A DNA stretch of 64,000 nucleotides from Bedellia somnulentella (GCA_963576735.1 OY755176.1:8913423-8977422), one strand, 5' to 3'. Positions 11,545-21,897 are shown, numbered from the stretch's first letter. The notes: generated by a model from the sequence alone, not told the origin. A program made the numbers and translations.

Positions 11545-12222
11545 TTGTTGCCGAACTTGCCTCCAAGTGGCATAGTTGTGATTGATAATGCTCCGTACCA
11601 CTCAACGCAATCCGAAAAAATTCCGTGCCAGTCATCATTGAAGAGTGACATGCAAAGCTGGTTAACAAATAATAATGTAAGTGATGCTGCAAATATGACA
11701 AAACCAGAGCTATATCAAATTATAAGATTGAATAAGCCAGAAAAAAAATATGTGGTTGACGAATTATTAAGGGAGCACGGCCACGAGGTCGTACGTCTGC
11801 CACCCTACCACTGTGATCTTAATCCGATCGAATATATCTGGAATTTGATCAAACAAAGGGTGGCAGACAAAAATATCGATCAGTCGGAGAAACACATTGA
11901 AAAATTAACTAAAGAAGCGATTGTTTCCATAATTGCTGCTGACTGGAAAAAGAAGGTAAACCATGTACAGAGACTTGAAAAAGAATATTTGGTGCAAGAT
12001 CGACTGCAGGAAACAAGAGAAAGGGAGTTTATTATTTCACTTGGGGGTGAAGAAAGCTCCGACAGTGAAGCGAGCAAGGGAGAAGAAAGTGACACTTCTA
12101 TTATGTCAGGTATTGAAGAAATGAGTAATTATCTTGAAATAAATCTATTTAATATTATATGTTTGTTTAATTTCTATCAGAAGTTAATTATTCTAGCTGT
12201 GTATATTATGTTAGCTGTGTAG
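11545..12222 (+). pseudogene. Tc1-like DDE transposase, C-terminal part
   Basis: About 190 of the 225 open residues match the second half of a DDE_3 transposase: V-V-I-D-N-A-P-Y-H-S contains the second catalytic Asp, and L-P-P-Y-H-C-D-L-N-P-I-E-Y-I-W-N the third acidic residue (Glu). An acidic serine-rich tail (G-E-E-S-S-D-S-E) follows. The helix-turn-helix DNA-binding half and first Asp are absent, and sequence upstream is only A/T-rich spacer after the palindromes. The last codons run into the SINE A copy. It cannot be an active transposase. Confidence 0.8.
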
Positions 12223-12443
12223 TGTTGGCTTAGAATAACACTACCCCATTTCTGCCGGTGGGTGTAAGTAAGAGGCGACTAACGGTATTGGGGCTTTTTG
12301 GGCGATGCGGTTGGAGACCTATCCCCAACAACTTTTATTTCACCATCTTTTCCCCACTCAACTTGCCAAAAGTGGCTGAGGAATTTCTAGTTCCTTAGCT
12401 CTGGCTACCCCTTCTAGGGATTTATAGCTGTGAGTATATGCAT
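12212..12443 (+). repeat. SINE-like family A copy
   Basis: Plus-orientation copy inserted in the Tc1-like element. It begins GTAGTGTTGGCTTAG and ends with GCTGTGAGTATATGCATG. It lacks a short internal stretch before the B-box-like segment. Confidence 0.8.
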
Positions 12444-12853
12444 GTAATTATACTATTTATTTAACGTATTTTGATAAGTTATTACGATAGATGTAATTTG
12501 ATAACTATTAATCACAAATAAATATATACAGGCTTTATACCCATTGCGAAGGCAATGTACCCAACATACTGAACAATATCTGATATAAAAATAAATTTGC
12601 AACTCAATAAAAAAATAATTGTACCCCATTTAAAAAAGGTCAGCTGACTTTTATGCACTCAGTACTTTCAACAAACGTCAATCGAGCCAGGTGTCATGTT
12701 AACTCGCGGGAGTTATAGCACTTTGTTTTGTGGACACGGCGACGACGACGACGGTGATTACCAGTAGACCTAGTGGGTTTTTTTCCCTATAGTCTACCGA
12801 AAGTAAGTCATTGTCTATGTCAGGGGTGTGTAATATTATACATATAAATATAT

Positions 12854-13018
12854 ATCCTACTAATATTATAAATGTGAATGTTTGTGTGTATGTGATTGTT
12901 ACGCTTTCAGGCAAAATCTACTTGAGGGAATTAGATGAAACTTTGCAGGTATACATAATATACATAGAAATACGACATAGGCTACATATATACATATAAA
13001 TATATATTCTACTAATAT
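12854..13018 (+). mobile_element. Helitron-like (Lep-type) 5' end
   Basis: Starts TCCTACTAATATTATAAATG, the 5' end typical of short non-autonomous Lepidopteran Helitron-like repeats. It continues with ACGCTTTCAGGC and GATGAAACTTTGCA, and has a second TACTAATAT just before the piggyBac-like element. The 3' end was not identified. Confidence 0.5.
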
Positions 13019-13308
13019 CCCTTTACCACCTACCACCTATTTTTATCACACAACCACCTACCATACGTCTCAAAGACGGAGAGGTGAAATAACATAATTT
13101 TGTAAAATCTATAGCTAAGAGGTTTCCTATTAAATTAAAATTGCATCAAGAATGTATCAAACTATTTATTTAATAAAAAAAGGCATATTTATTTAGTTTT
13201 TTTTATACTATAATCTCAATTAACAAACATCATTCCTTGTTTTAAGCGGAAAAAAGGCTGTACTTAAAAATTTGATGAAAAAAATCAATCGCATAGGATA
13301 AAAACTTA

Positions 13309-13674
13309 ACATAACATAACATAAACGTTCACGCCGAATATCCCCGAAGGGGTTGGCAGAGGTACTAATACTTCTGAACATAACGTGACTTTGTCACCTA
13401 GTGTTCAGAGTACCCACGTTTTGCATGGACAGTGTACTCACGTGATAGGGGGCAGCCCTACCGCCGTTTTGTACGAATACACTGTCACATGACTAAGTAC
13501 AACTCAGCCATGTGGGTTTCCTCACGATGTTTTCCCTCACCGTTAACAACCATGATAAATTAACCACACATATGTCTTTAGAAAAGACAAATTGGTGTAG
13601 GCCCGACCCAGGATTTGAACACTAGTTTGCACGATAACCGAGTGTTCTACCCACTGGGCTATCACGGTTATACG
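13309..13674 (-). repeat. SINE family B copy
   Basis: Full-length minus-orientation family B SINE inside the piggyBac-like element. The tail is at left (AACATAACATAAACGTTCAC) and the tRNA-like head at right (reverse complement of CTGGGCTATCACGG). Flanks GGATAAAAAC and GGACAAAAAC are a probable target duplication with one change. Confidence 0.8.
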
Positions 13675-13829
13675 GACAAAAACATCTTTCTTATTTTTTT
13701 AACTACTACAGTAATCAACAGATATTATAAAATGTAGGTTTCAATCAAATAATAAAATCTTCAACAAAATTGCAGGTGATCAATATTATAGTTTTTCACG
13801 ACAGTGAATGCACATTTTCTTAGGGCATT

Positions 13830-14505
13830 AAATGCAAATTGGGTTTTTTTAAAACACATATATTGTGTTCTGCGTTATTTTCTTGGAGTCACATGTGGAA
13901 TATTTTTTACGGACTTTAAGATTTTCTTCAGCACTGCTGCTAATTGGAAGTGCTGATGATGGAGTTGTTTCATTGTTGCTGTTGAGAATGCATCGTAGTG
14001 AGATTCTGATGTCGCATTGATCTTTTACAATTACATCTGGCTCCCCTTTTCTGGGATTTTTAGCCGTGAGTATATGTATTTATGTATGTGGCTTTCAACT
14101 CTTTGTTCTTGGGCTTTAGTAGATAATCGGACGACGACGTAACTATCTGAAGCTGAAAAAGCGAGAAGCCTGTAAAATACATCTAATGGCTATATCCGTA
14201 TCCGACAAGCTGTTGTATAATTGGAGCATCTTTGGTCTAGCAGATCTACTCCAATTTAGGTCTGATTGTAGAAAAGTATAATTTACGGTTTTTTTGAAGC
14301 CTCGTCAACTTCTGGCATGTGATGTTTACTCGATACTGTGATCACTGCTTGAATTGGCTTAGGAACATAAGATAATATAGTAATTATCTTTCGTAAAGCC
14401 AAAAACCAAAGCTACATTCATGGTTTGGTATTTTTTTCTCATCCGAATCGTCTTCCTCCAACCAACACTCAAAAATTCTGTCACTAGGTGTCATCTTTAC
14501 CCAAA
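13830..14505 (-). pseudogene. piggyBac-like transposase relic
   Basis: Read on the minus strand: an N-terminal M-T-P-S-D-R-I-F-E-C-W-L-E-E-D-D-S-D-E near 14495, then after a large gap G-V-D-L-L-D-Q-R-C-S-N-Y-T-T-A (about 14260), which matches the conserved piggyBac block that includes a catalytic Asp. Near 13850-13960 follows a degenerate cysteine-rich C terminus with P-I-C and M-C-I-H-C. Stops and deletions interrupt every block. The order and strand fit one decayed ORF. Confidence 0.6.
14040..14090 (+). repeat. SINE A 3' tail fragment
   Basis: Only the last ~50 nt of family A (CTGGCTCCCCTTTTCTGGG, then GCCGTGAGTATATG and TATG units), 5'-truncated as retroposed copies often are. Confidence 0.6.
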
Positions 14506-14787
14506 AATATAACAATGAAAAAAATGACACAACCACCTACCATACGACTCTCAGACGCAAGACGATAGTTTATCACTTGCTAGAGACCAACACGCGCACC
14601 TACAACCTCGACGAGCGATTGCGCGGTACTTACAGACGCAGGGGGAAGGTACAGGAAAGCACGGGTCTGTACGTGTTTCACCCGTCAAAATATGAGAGGT
14701 TTTAACTTTGCTAAAGTCTGTGAGACGTATGGTAGGTGGTTAAGGGATATTATAAAACGACAAGATAGCTCAATGGGTAGAACACCG

Positions 14788-15790
14788 CACATAAGTAGGT
14801 TTTTAATATTTATGCGGCCAAAATTATTTTAATTGATATTACTATTCTGAATGATACAATTGATAATAAAATCAACTTTGTGTTGAAATTAAATAAATAT
14901 AAATATGAAAAAAAATTTTTTTTAAAAAAAACGTCATAAACCCAACATCACAGACGTAAAAAATATTTCTTATAAACGGAAATGTTACATAGTAATGTAT
15001 TGTCGCATCCTGTTGACGTATACTGCAATTCGTTACTCCAGATCATCGTAGTCCGAAAATATTTAATAATTATCTCTAAACATCAGAAAGTGCTTGTTTC
15101 AGACCTTTTGAGTCACCTATCTAATTAATCTGTAAGGAGAAGCGAATATTATGTTATATTCTCAGTAGAGAAATGGGCAGGTAACTAATTTCATTGCAGA
15201 TGAACAAAAAAAACCTACCAAAAAAAAATTAAACTACTTTTTTTGGAAATTTTTCAACTGCTCTTTTTTACCCTATCGGCACCTATCTGCAGCTATTTTT
15301 TATCTGAATCATAAGACAAGAACATAAAGTTTAATAGTAAATAATACGTCACGGCGATAGGAAGCGATAATATAACTTTATTACTTTTGAATGTAAAAAT
15401 CTGGAATATTTTTCGAGGAAATCGCAATATGTTTAAAAGCATTAAAATAAAGTTTTTAACCATGCTTGGTTGTCATTTTTTATATTATATAATGGTGTTT
15501 ACTTGATGCATTAGAATCAATAGCGTTTACTTGGTCAACTATTTACAAATCAAAAATATTGATGAACAAAGATAAGTCACTTTAATAGTGTAGAGAGCGA
15601 GCGCGTGCATAGTGGGCGACTATCAAGTTCCCACTCCCTGTGCATGCACCCCGCACGGGTTTCGAAGGCGAGAGGACCAGTTTATTATCGCCTGGTCTCT
15701 TGTTAAGGTAGAGAGATATTATATTTTGTATTTAAAACTACTTTAAAAATTCAATTTTGGCCGCATAAAACCTAAAAACCTACCTTTGTG
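14788..15790. mobile_element. CAC-ended TIR element (Transib-like?), 1 kb
   Basis: Terminal inverted repeats CACATAAGTAGGTTTTTA and CACAAAGGTAGGTTTTTA, both followed by TTTATGCGGCC, and flanked by the 5 bp G/C-rich duplication CACCG (14783-14787 and 15791-15795). Known pattern: Transib elements have 5 bp GC-rich duplications and ends starting CAC; Chapaev ends also start CAC but make 4 bp duplications. No transposase is visible, so this is a non-autonomous element and the superfamily is inference. Confidence 0.65.
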
Positions 15791-15945
15791 CACCGGTTAA
15801 CGTGCAAGCTAGTGTTCAAATCCCGGGTCGGGCCTACACCAATTTGTCTTTTCTAAAGACAAAGTGTGGTTAGATAGATAGATTAGTAGTTTGGTTTCCG
15901 CACATAGCTCCTTAATGGAACTTTTTTACGTGGGCCCTGGCCGTC

Positions 15946-18900
15946 TCACTCAATCCACCCTAACTCTGTCCAAAATCTTTCGAGTTGTCCTAAGTCTTTT
16001 AAAAAGTTTTTTGTACTACCTGTTCTTGTCCTATCTTTTGAGTACGGGCTGTTTAGAGCCTGGCACTCAAACATGACATGATTTACTGTCTCCTCGGCCT
16101 CCATGCATGCTCTGCACAGAGGGCTATCCGTTATACCGATGTTGTGAAAGTGTTTGTTCAATGAGCAGTGACCAGTGATGATTCCTGTTATCATTCTTAG
16201 GCTTCTCCTGTTTAGTTGAAGTAGTCGTCTTGTTAGTCTTTTATCTATGTCCGGCATCGCTTCTTTTGACTGGCGGCATTCAGTCATTTCACGCCAGAGA
16301 AAGTTGTGTTGTTCTTGTGTGCGTTGCCTCAACCAGGTGCGGTATTGGTTGAAGGGAATTGGTAGGATTGGTTCTGGTCCTTCTATTTTGTTGTGGGATC
16401 CTCTACGAGCTAGCTCGTCAGCTACATCGTTTCCTAGCGAATTGCTGTGTCCTTTTATCCATTGTAGTGTGACTTCATTTGTTTCAGTGACTTCCTCTAA
16501 TGTTCGATGGCATTGTAGGATTAGTCCATTATTTGTGGTGTTGCTGTAATATACTGTGTTGTATTGGCCTAGTGTTTTGAATGTTTTGATGTTGAGGTCA
16601 TCTGAGAAGGCTCCTGCCCCTGTTCCCTCTTTTGTCTTTGATCCATCTGTATATATCCGTAATTCATTGGATTTGGAGTAGTCTTTTTGTTCTCATGTAG
16701 TAGAACTTCGTATTGTTTATTAAAGATGTATCTCTTCTTTATTTTGTCGCATGGTCCTTCTATCATAGGTTGATATTGGTAGGCTTCTGTTTTTATTGTT
16801 GTGTGCTTTATTCTGCAGTCTCTGCGTAGCATTTTGTTTGTTTCAAGTCTTATGGCTGTTATTGCTGCCTCTTGTTGAATGTATAGATGTAGCTGTGGTA
16901 GGTTTAACATTGCTTGGAGGGCTGCAGTAGGTGTTGTCTTCATGGCTCCTGTTATGGCTATGCAGGCTGCCCGTGCCCGTTGCATTTTTTCCAGGGTTTT
17001 TTGGCAGGTGCTTTGTACGGTTCTGGGCCACCATACTAGTGCTCCGTAAGAGATAATTGGTCTTATAATTGTGGGGTATAGCCAGTGTGTGATCCGGGGA
17101 TGAAGTCCCCAGTTTTTCCCTAGTATCTTTTTACATTGCCATAATGCAATGGTGGCTTTAGTTATCGTTCTATCCACGTGTTTACTCCAGTTGAGTTTGC
17201 TATCTAGGGTGATTCCTAGGTATTTTACTTCGTTCGATAGTTTGAGTGTTGTCCCGAAGAGTGTTGGTGGGTTGTCGAAATTTATTTTGGTTTTTCTTGT
17301 GAATAGGATCATGTCCATTTTATTGGCGTTTACACTTAATTGTTGTTCTTTGCACCATGTTTCTACGATTTTCAGTGCTTGGCTCATCTGATTTGATATT
17401 ATTTTCTCGTTTGGACCGTCTATGAGGATGGCCATAGTATCCTTTGTTGTTCAGTCGACGTATAAGTTCGTCTACCACCATATTCCACAAGAGTGGGGAT
17501 AGTACTCCTCCTTGGGGGCATCCTCTCATGACTCTTGCTCTGGTGGCTTCGTTTAGAGCTACTTGAACGGCTCTTTGTCCTAGCATATTTCCAATCCAGC
17601 CACGTAGAGTAGGATCGATATTGTATCTTTCTAATGCATTTTTTATGCTTTGGAATGCAGTTTTGTCGAAGGCTCCTTCAATATCTATTAGCACAGCTAG
17701 TGTCATCATTTTCTGGCTCATGGTTATTTCGATCTTTGCTACTACGTCGTGTAGTGCTGTTTCTGTCGATTTGCCTGTGGTATATGCGTGTTGGTATTTA
17801 TGAAGTGGCTTGGCTTTGAGTGGGCCGTCTCTAATATGTCGGTCACATATTCGTTCTAGTGTCTTCAGCACAAAGGATGACAGACTTATGGGTCTGAAGG
17901 ATTTGTCTTGGGTATAGTCTGTTTTTCCTGGTTTAGGTATAAATGTGGCTCTTACTTCTCTCCATTGTATGGGAATATATTGGTGGGCTAGACATGCCGC
18001 AAAGATGTCCTGAAGCCATGGGATGACGCTGTTCTCAGCCCATTGCATGAAGGCAGGTATTATACCATCTAAGCCATTTGATTTGTATGGTTCGAAGGTG
18101 TTTATGGCCCATTTAGGTTTTTCCCATTTGGTTTCGTTTGCTATTTTGCAGTTGGGAAAGTGTGTTTCGAGGAGTTCTGTGCATGTTTCCTGGTCCGATT
18201 TTGTGTAGGTATCGTCTCTTCTTTTGAGTGTGCCCAGAATATTCCTGTCGTTTGTCGATAGTATTTTTCTTACCCTATTGGCTTCATTGTTGGATTCGAT
18301 TGTTTCTGTGAATTGTTTCCATGCTTTCCTGCTACATGTTCTGATGTCTTTTTTGTATTGGTTTCTTGCTTTTCTGAAAATTTCCCAGTCTGATTTTTGT
18401 CTTGAGTTTTTTGCTATGTTGAAGAATTTTCTTAGTTCTTCTTTTTGTCGGGCTAGTTTGGGGTTCCACCATTTGTTTCGCGTTTTGTTGGTTACCTGTT
18501 TTAACGGACAACTGATATTGTATGAGTTAATTAAAGCATTATTAAGAATACTTACATTTGTGTCTATTTGGTTAGTGTCTTCTTTCATTACCTTGCGTTC
18601 GTGATTTTGGAGTTCCTTTTCCACGAGGCTCTTGAAAATGGTAGTGTCAGTCCGCCGTGGATTACGTCGTGGTTCTGGTGGTTCGATGTTGCAGTTTAGA
18701 TTGAATCGTATCCACCTGTGATCAGAGCAAGTTAGTTCTTTTGATACTACCCAATCGGTTGTCATTGTGTAAGCTAGATTGGTGGCAAATGTGGCATCTA
18801 TTCTAGTTTGACCCCGGGACGTTACCCAGGTAGGTTCTGACCCTACGTTAAGTATATTTAGGTTAGTTGTGAGTAAGTAGAGTGAGAGAGATTCTCCTCT

Positions 18901-19469
18901 TTTGTTAGAATCGGGGGAACCCCACATGGGTTGATGGGCATTGGTGTCTGCGCCAAGTATGTTTTCAAGGTTGTGTATGTCTGTGTGGTTTACCAGTTCA
19001 GTCATTTCTGTAGGTGGGCAGTTTTCGTCGTCCCCAGGCATGTAGACTGAGGCTAGTATGATGTCTTTGGTGTCCTCTTCTTCGTTTTTGATCGTCAGGT
19101 TGATTGCCGTTAGGTCTCTGGAGCAGAATTGAGATAAGGGTGTGGTGTTATAGTGTTTAGGAAAATATAAACAGGTCCTTGGTGTGTCTGATATTGTTGT
19201 GTCTAGGATGAGCTTACCTCCAATGTTGCTGAGGCCGCAGATTCTGTTATCTCGTACCCATGGTTCTTGGATGAGTGGATAGTGTTATTATTTGTTTCAA
19301 GTATTCTTCTCATAATCGATGTTGCCGTTCGGCTATGCATGAGATTTGCTTGTATTATTTTTATTTTATTATTATTATTGTTTTTGTTACTTATGGCCCT
19401 ATAAATCTGCTGATGTGGGCCATTGTCGTCTGGTGTTTCATTCTTGTTATTATTCTGAGAGGCCATCAC
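15946..19469 (-). pseudogene. LOA-like LINE ORF2 (EN-RT-RNase H), broken
   Basis: Order on the minus strand: endonuclease (K-I-I-Q-A-N-L-M-H-S at the start; then I-Q-E-P-W-V, G-A-D-T-N-A-H and S-D-H-R), RT (D-I-E-G-A-F-D-K-T, R-G-C-P-Q-G-G-V-L-S-P-L-L-W), RNase H (I-Y-T-D-G-S near 16640; W-I-K-G-H-S-N-S-L-G-N-D-V-A-D near 16450) and C-x2-C-x-H-x-C-type finger (C-R-A-C-M-E... H-V-M-F-E-C). Breaks: a frameshift near 19275 in the endonuclease; a deletion at about 17434 that removes the Y-A-D-D catalytic box and shifts frame; another frameshift near 16650 at the RNase H start. The ATG at 19469 overlaps the end of ORF1 by about 20 bp. Not functional. Confidence 0.85.
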
Positions 19470-20442
19470 TGTTTAGGTCGACTCCTTCCGTCTCAGTCTG
19501 GTTGTCGTCGTCTGGTCTGGGAGATGATCTGAGAAGCCAACTCTCCGCTCTTTGGCTCTGTTCTAAGGCCATCTTGGCCATCCTCTCCGTTTCGTCTTGG
19601 AGTGACAGTATCTCGGTGTCAGTTAATTTAATTTCGTCTGTCTCCATGCTGGTGGTTTCTTTGGCCATGTTAGGTCTGGTCTCAGTCTCGGGTTCTGGAG
19701 GTTTATCTGACAGTACGCCCTTGTTCAGGAATCGTACGTATATTGTGCCCAGGAGAAAGGATACTTTCCTTCCCTTCTTTACCAGTTTGTCTACTTCTTC
19801 AGGGGGTAGGTGGAGGGTGAGGTATGTGCCAATCCACTTACCTTCTGTTGATGTTATGGCCTCTTGTAGGTGCCACTTTTTGACATCGTACTGTTGGTTT
19901 TGGCCAATCAGGACTTTGTTCAGTCGGGCTAGGTCCCCAGTATAGTTGGGGACAAACAGTACGCACCGTACCCGAGTCGGAACTTCAGCCTGTTTGACCG
20001 CTACCAACGTCTCTGTCTCTTTTGGCCACTTCATCTTTTTAATGTTTGTCTCTAGCCACTTCTTGGCATTGTCATTTTTGCACCAGATTCTCAATGCTCC
20101 GTCGATGACAACAGGAAAGCCTTGGAACTCTGGTAGGATCGTGTCCTCGCAATCGAAGATCAGGTTTGACAGAGTGTCCTTTATCCATTCACCTTCGCTT
20201 GGGGTTAGGTCTCGGGGCGGATTAACGCAGATTGCCATGCTTAGTTCGGCTACATGGCCTTTCGCTGCCGTTGCGTAGCTTCCGCGTGTGGATGAAGTTT
20301 GTCGGTCCTCTGTTTTCGCCCTTTTTGGTCCGGGTTGTGTCTGCGATGGGGAGATCGTATCGTTCGGCCGTTCTCGTTTGGTGTTGTTCGCTGTCAGGCT
20401 GTCAAGAAGAAGAGCAGTCAAAGTCAACGAAGACCACGACAA
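19450..20442 (-). CDS. LOA-like LINE ORF1 (gag-like), N terminus inverted away
   Basis: A 330-residue open frame, of which residues from about 17 on are LINE ORF1. It contains P-K-R-A-K-T-E-D and S-Y-A-T-A-A-K-G, then a globular domain resembling DUF4780 (V-L-I-G-Q-N-Q-Q-Y-D-V-K-K-W, G-T-Y-L-T-L-H-L). It ends in an acidic tail before the ORF2 start. No CCHC knuckles are seen. The true N terminus lies in the inverted segment on the opposite strand; the listed first residues come from the junction and antisense sequence. Confidence 0.7.
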   Translation of the reverse strand: MSWSSLTLTALLLDSLTANNTKRERPNDTISPSQTQPGPKRAKTEDRQTSSTRGSYATAAKGHVAELSMAICVNPPRDLTPSEGEWIKDTLSNLIFDCEDTILPEFQGFPVVIDGALRIWCKNDNAKKWLETNIKKMKWPKETETLVAVKQAEVPTRVRCVLFVPNYTGDLARLNKVLIGQNQQYDVKKWHLQEAITSTEGKWIGTYLTLHLPPEEVDKLVKKGRKVSFLLGTIYVRFLNKGVLSDKPPEPETETRPNMAKETTSMETDEIKLTDTEILSLQDETERMAKMALEQSQRAESWLLRSSPRPDDDNQTETEGVDLNSDGLSE

Positions 20443-20786
20443 AGATCACCGGCACCGTCAACCTCCTCTAACAGAAGGCAGCATCCGGAGGCGGGACCCT
20501 CCCACAGAGAGGACCGGCCCCGATCGGTAGACTCCTACTCCCGCAACGCTCCCCGACAGTATACTGAACGGGAGCGAGGCCGAGAAGGCAGTCATAACCG
20601 AAAAGGGTCACCACCTCGAAGTGGAGAGAGCACCCGATCCGAGCGCCCTCAAGAATCTGTTGAGGAGGAAGACAGGAGAAGATATAGAAGATATCGAGGG
20701 ACACGGGCAGGAAGAGGAAAACGTATCCCAAACCCTGAGCGCAGCCACCCCCACCATGACAAGATCCACACAGAGGCGAACAACAC
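20392..20786 (+). repeat. Inverted 5' segment of the LOA-like LINE
   Basis: The plus strand is open across this segment and encodes an Arg/Ser-rich stretch (S-Q-S-Q-R-R-P-R-Q-R-S and similar) ending E-A-N-N-T-K. The same N-N-T-K codons begin the collinear part of ORF1 on the minus strand. The 15 bp word GCGAACAACACCAAA is present at 20776-20790 (plus) and 20377-20391 (minus). This fits a twin-primed 5' inversion with a short duplication at the breakpoints. Confidence 0.75.
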
Positions 20787-20885
20787 CAAAGTGTGGTTAA
20801 TTTATCATGGTTGTTAACGGTGAGGGAAAACATCGTGAGGAAACCCACATGACTGAGTTGTACTTAGTCATTGTCAAAGACATGT

Positions 20886-21793
20886 ATGTTGTAAGACGTT
20901 GTTGAGAACTGAGTTCAAATAAAGCTTCAGATCAAGGCAATTGCATAGCTCTTGAAGATATTGGAGTTCTTAGCTGTAATTCAACTACGAACGCCATATA
21001 TCTGACAACATCCGCGCAAAGAAAAAAAAATGATGACGTATTCCACCAGTTTTTACAGGAAGCACCATCGTCGACGTTAGAAAAAGTTGACTTGATGAAT
21101 TTATAGAAATTAACATACATACATATACTCACGGCTATAAATCCCTTAACGGGGGTAGCCAGAGCTTTGGAATGATAAATTCCTCAGCCACTTTTGGAAG
21201 TTGATTGGGGAAAAGATGATAAAAATAAACGTTTTTGGTGACGGGTCTCCAACCACATCGCCCATAAATCACTTAAAAAGCCCCTATACCCTTAGTCGCC
21301 TCTTACGATCACCCACGGGTAGAAATGGGGTAGTGTTATTCTAAGCCGACACTACACGACAGAAATTAAATAAGTGTTTATCATCGAATTCATCATCATT
21401 AGAATATTTAGCAAAATATATTGTAAGATATATCTCTGGTAGGATAAATCTACAAAACGCAAGATCTTTTATGGTTCTTCAAATTAATTGGATTAAAAGA
21501 TCGATGGCCGCTCTTATCCTTCTGAAGATATTTATAATGTTTGTTTGAAATGCGAAGAATTTGTCAGAAAGATATCAAAGGACCAATTTATTATAACTTC
21601 AAATAAACAGCGCCTTTTTATTATCGTTACAATATTTAAACAGCCTCTGGGTAATAATATTTTTGCATTTAATTCCGAAGAACATATAAATGGCCTAAGC
21701 CACCGCAATAATTTGATAAGAACTATTATAGAAAAATACATAAATTTAAGATTCAACTGTATTTCAAAATGTAAAACTTTAGCAGACTGCTAA
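20886..21793 (+). pseudogene. P-element-like transposase C-terminal relic, split by SINE A
   Basis: Plus strand, in two parts around a SINE A copy. Part 1 (about 20900-21104) reads G-N-C-I-A-L-E-D-I-G and F-L-Q-E-A-P-S-S-T-L. Part 2 (21370-21793) reads L-E-Y-L-A-K-Y-I-V-R-Y-I-S-G, then after a frameshift S-Y-P-S-E-D-I-Y-N-V-C-L-K-C-E and finally H-R-N-N-L-I-R-T-I-I-E-K-Y-I-N-L-R-F. These resemble the C-terminal region of P-element/THAP9-like transposases. Stops and a frameshift are present and no terminal repeats were found. Confidence 0.5.
21114..21360 (-). repeat. SINE-like family A copy with target duplication
   Basis: Full-length copy inside the P-element-like relic, flanked by AGAAATTAA (21105-21113, 21361-21369). 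Confidence 0.88.
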
Positions 21794-21897
21794 AGTGTCG
21801 AATCCAAAAGACAACATTATAAAAAAATAACCCAGCAAAAAGGCAATTTATATTATTACAAAAGGCAACTAGCAGACTATCTTATATATATTATATA

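Larger units (their letters stand above)
9831..12715 (+). mobile_element. Tc1/mariner-like transposon, 2.9 kb
   Basis: Bounded by 34 bp near-perfect terminal inverted repeats that begin TAACTCCCGCGAGTTAAC and end at CTGGCTCGA (9831-9864 and 12682-12715), each flanked by TA (9829-9830, 12716-12717), the target duplication of the IS630-Tc1-mariner superfamily. Inside are a large compound palindrome (9978-11142), a transposase fragment (11545-12222) and a later SINE A insertion. The element lies between the TMEM115 promoter and the rest of the upstream DNA, so it may affect that promoter. It is not autonomous, because the first part of the transposase is missing. Confidence 0.85.
13019..14746 (-). 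mobile_element. piggyBac-like element with ATAT duplication
   Basis: Terminal inverted repeats CCCTTTACCACCTACCA (left) and CCCTTAACCACCTACCATAC (right, reversed) bound 1.7 kb. The same motif recurs subterminally near 13055 and 14525. The ends are flanked by ATAT (13015-13018, 14747-14750) rather than the usual TTAA. The interior, minus strand, reads as a decayed piggyBac transposase (separate entry). A SINE B copy (13309-13674) and a SINE A tail (14040-14090) are later insertions. It sits in a Helitron-like TACTAATATTATAAA sequence, which can be rejoined across it. Confidence 0.7.
15873..20786 (-). mobile_element. LOA-like LINE, 4.9 kb, with 5' inversion
   Basis: Minus-strand non-LTR retrotransposon with ORF1, an overlapping ORF2 (endonuclease, reverse transcriptase, RNase H, cysteine-rich end) and a 3' tail of TCTA units. 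It is flanked by the 13 bp target duplication CAAAGTGTGGTTA (15860-15872, 20787-20799) inside a SINE B copy. The outermost 5' ~395 bp (20392-20786) is inverted: there ORF1 reads on the plus strand. RNase H plus ORF1 of this kind points to the LOA/I group; the exact clade is uncertain. Confidence 0.85.
14752..20885 (+). repeat. SINE family B copy split into three pieces
   Basis: One plus-orientation family B SINE: piece 1 at 14752-14787 (head, GATAGCTCAATGGGTAGAAC), piece 2 at 15791-15872 (B box GTTCAAATCCCGGG), piece 3 at 20787-20885 (GGTTAATTTATCATGG and the following body). The gaps are a CAC-ended DNA element and a LOA-like LINE, each flanked by its own target duplication. Removing both restores a collinear SINE, which dates it before both insertions. 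Confidence 0.8.

Noticed and set aside
11545..12222. Tc1-like ORF as a domesticated gene
   Set aside because: It lies within clear TIRs and TA duplications, lacks the first catalytic Asp and DNA-binding half, and its end reads into a SINE A copy.
20299..20817. Arg/Ser-rich plus-strand open frame as an SR-like gene
   Set aside because: It is explained as the inverted N terminus of the LINE ORF1: its last codons (N-N-T-K) continue on the minus strand, and the frame then runs into SINE B sequence.
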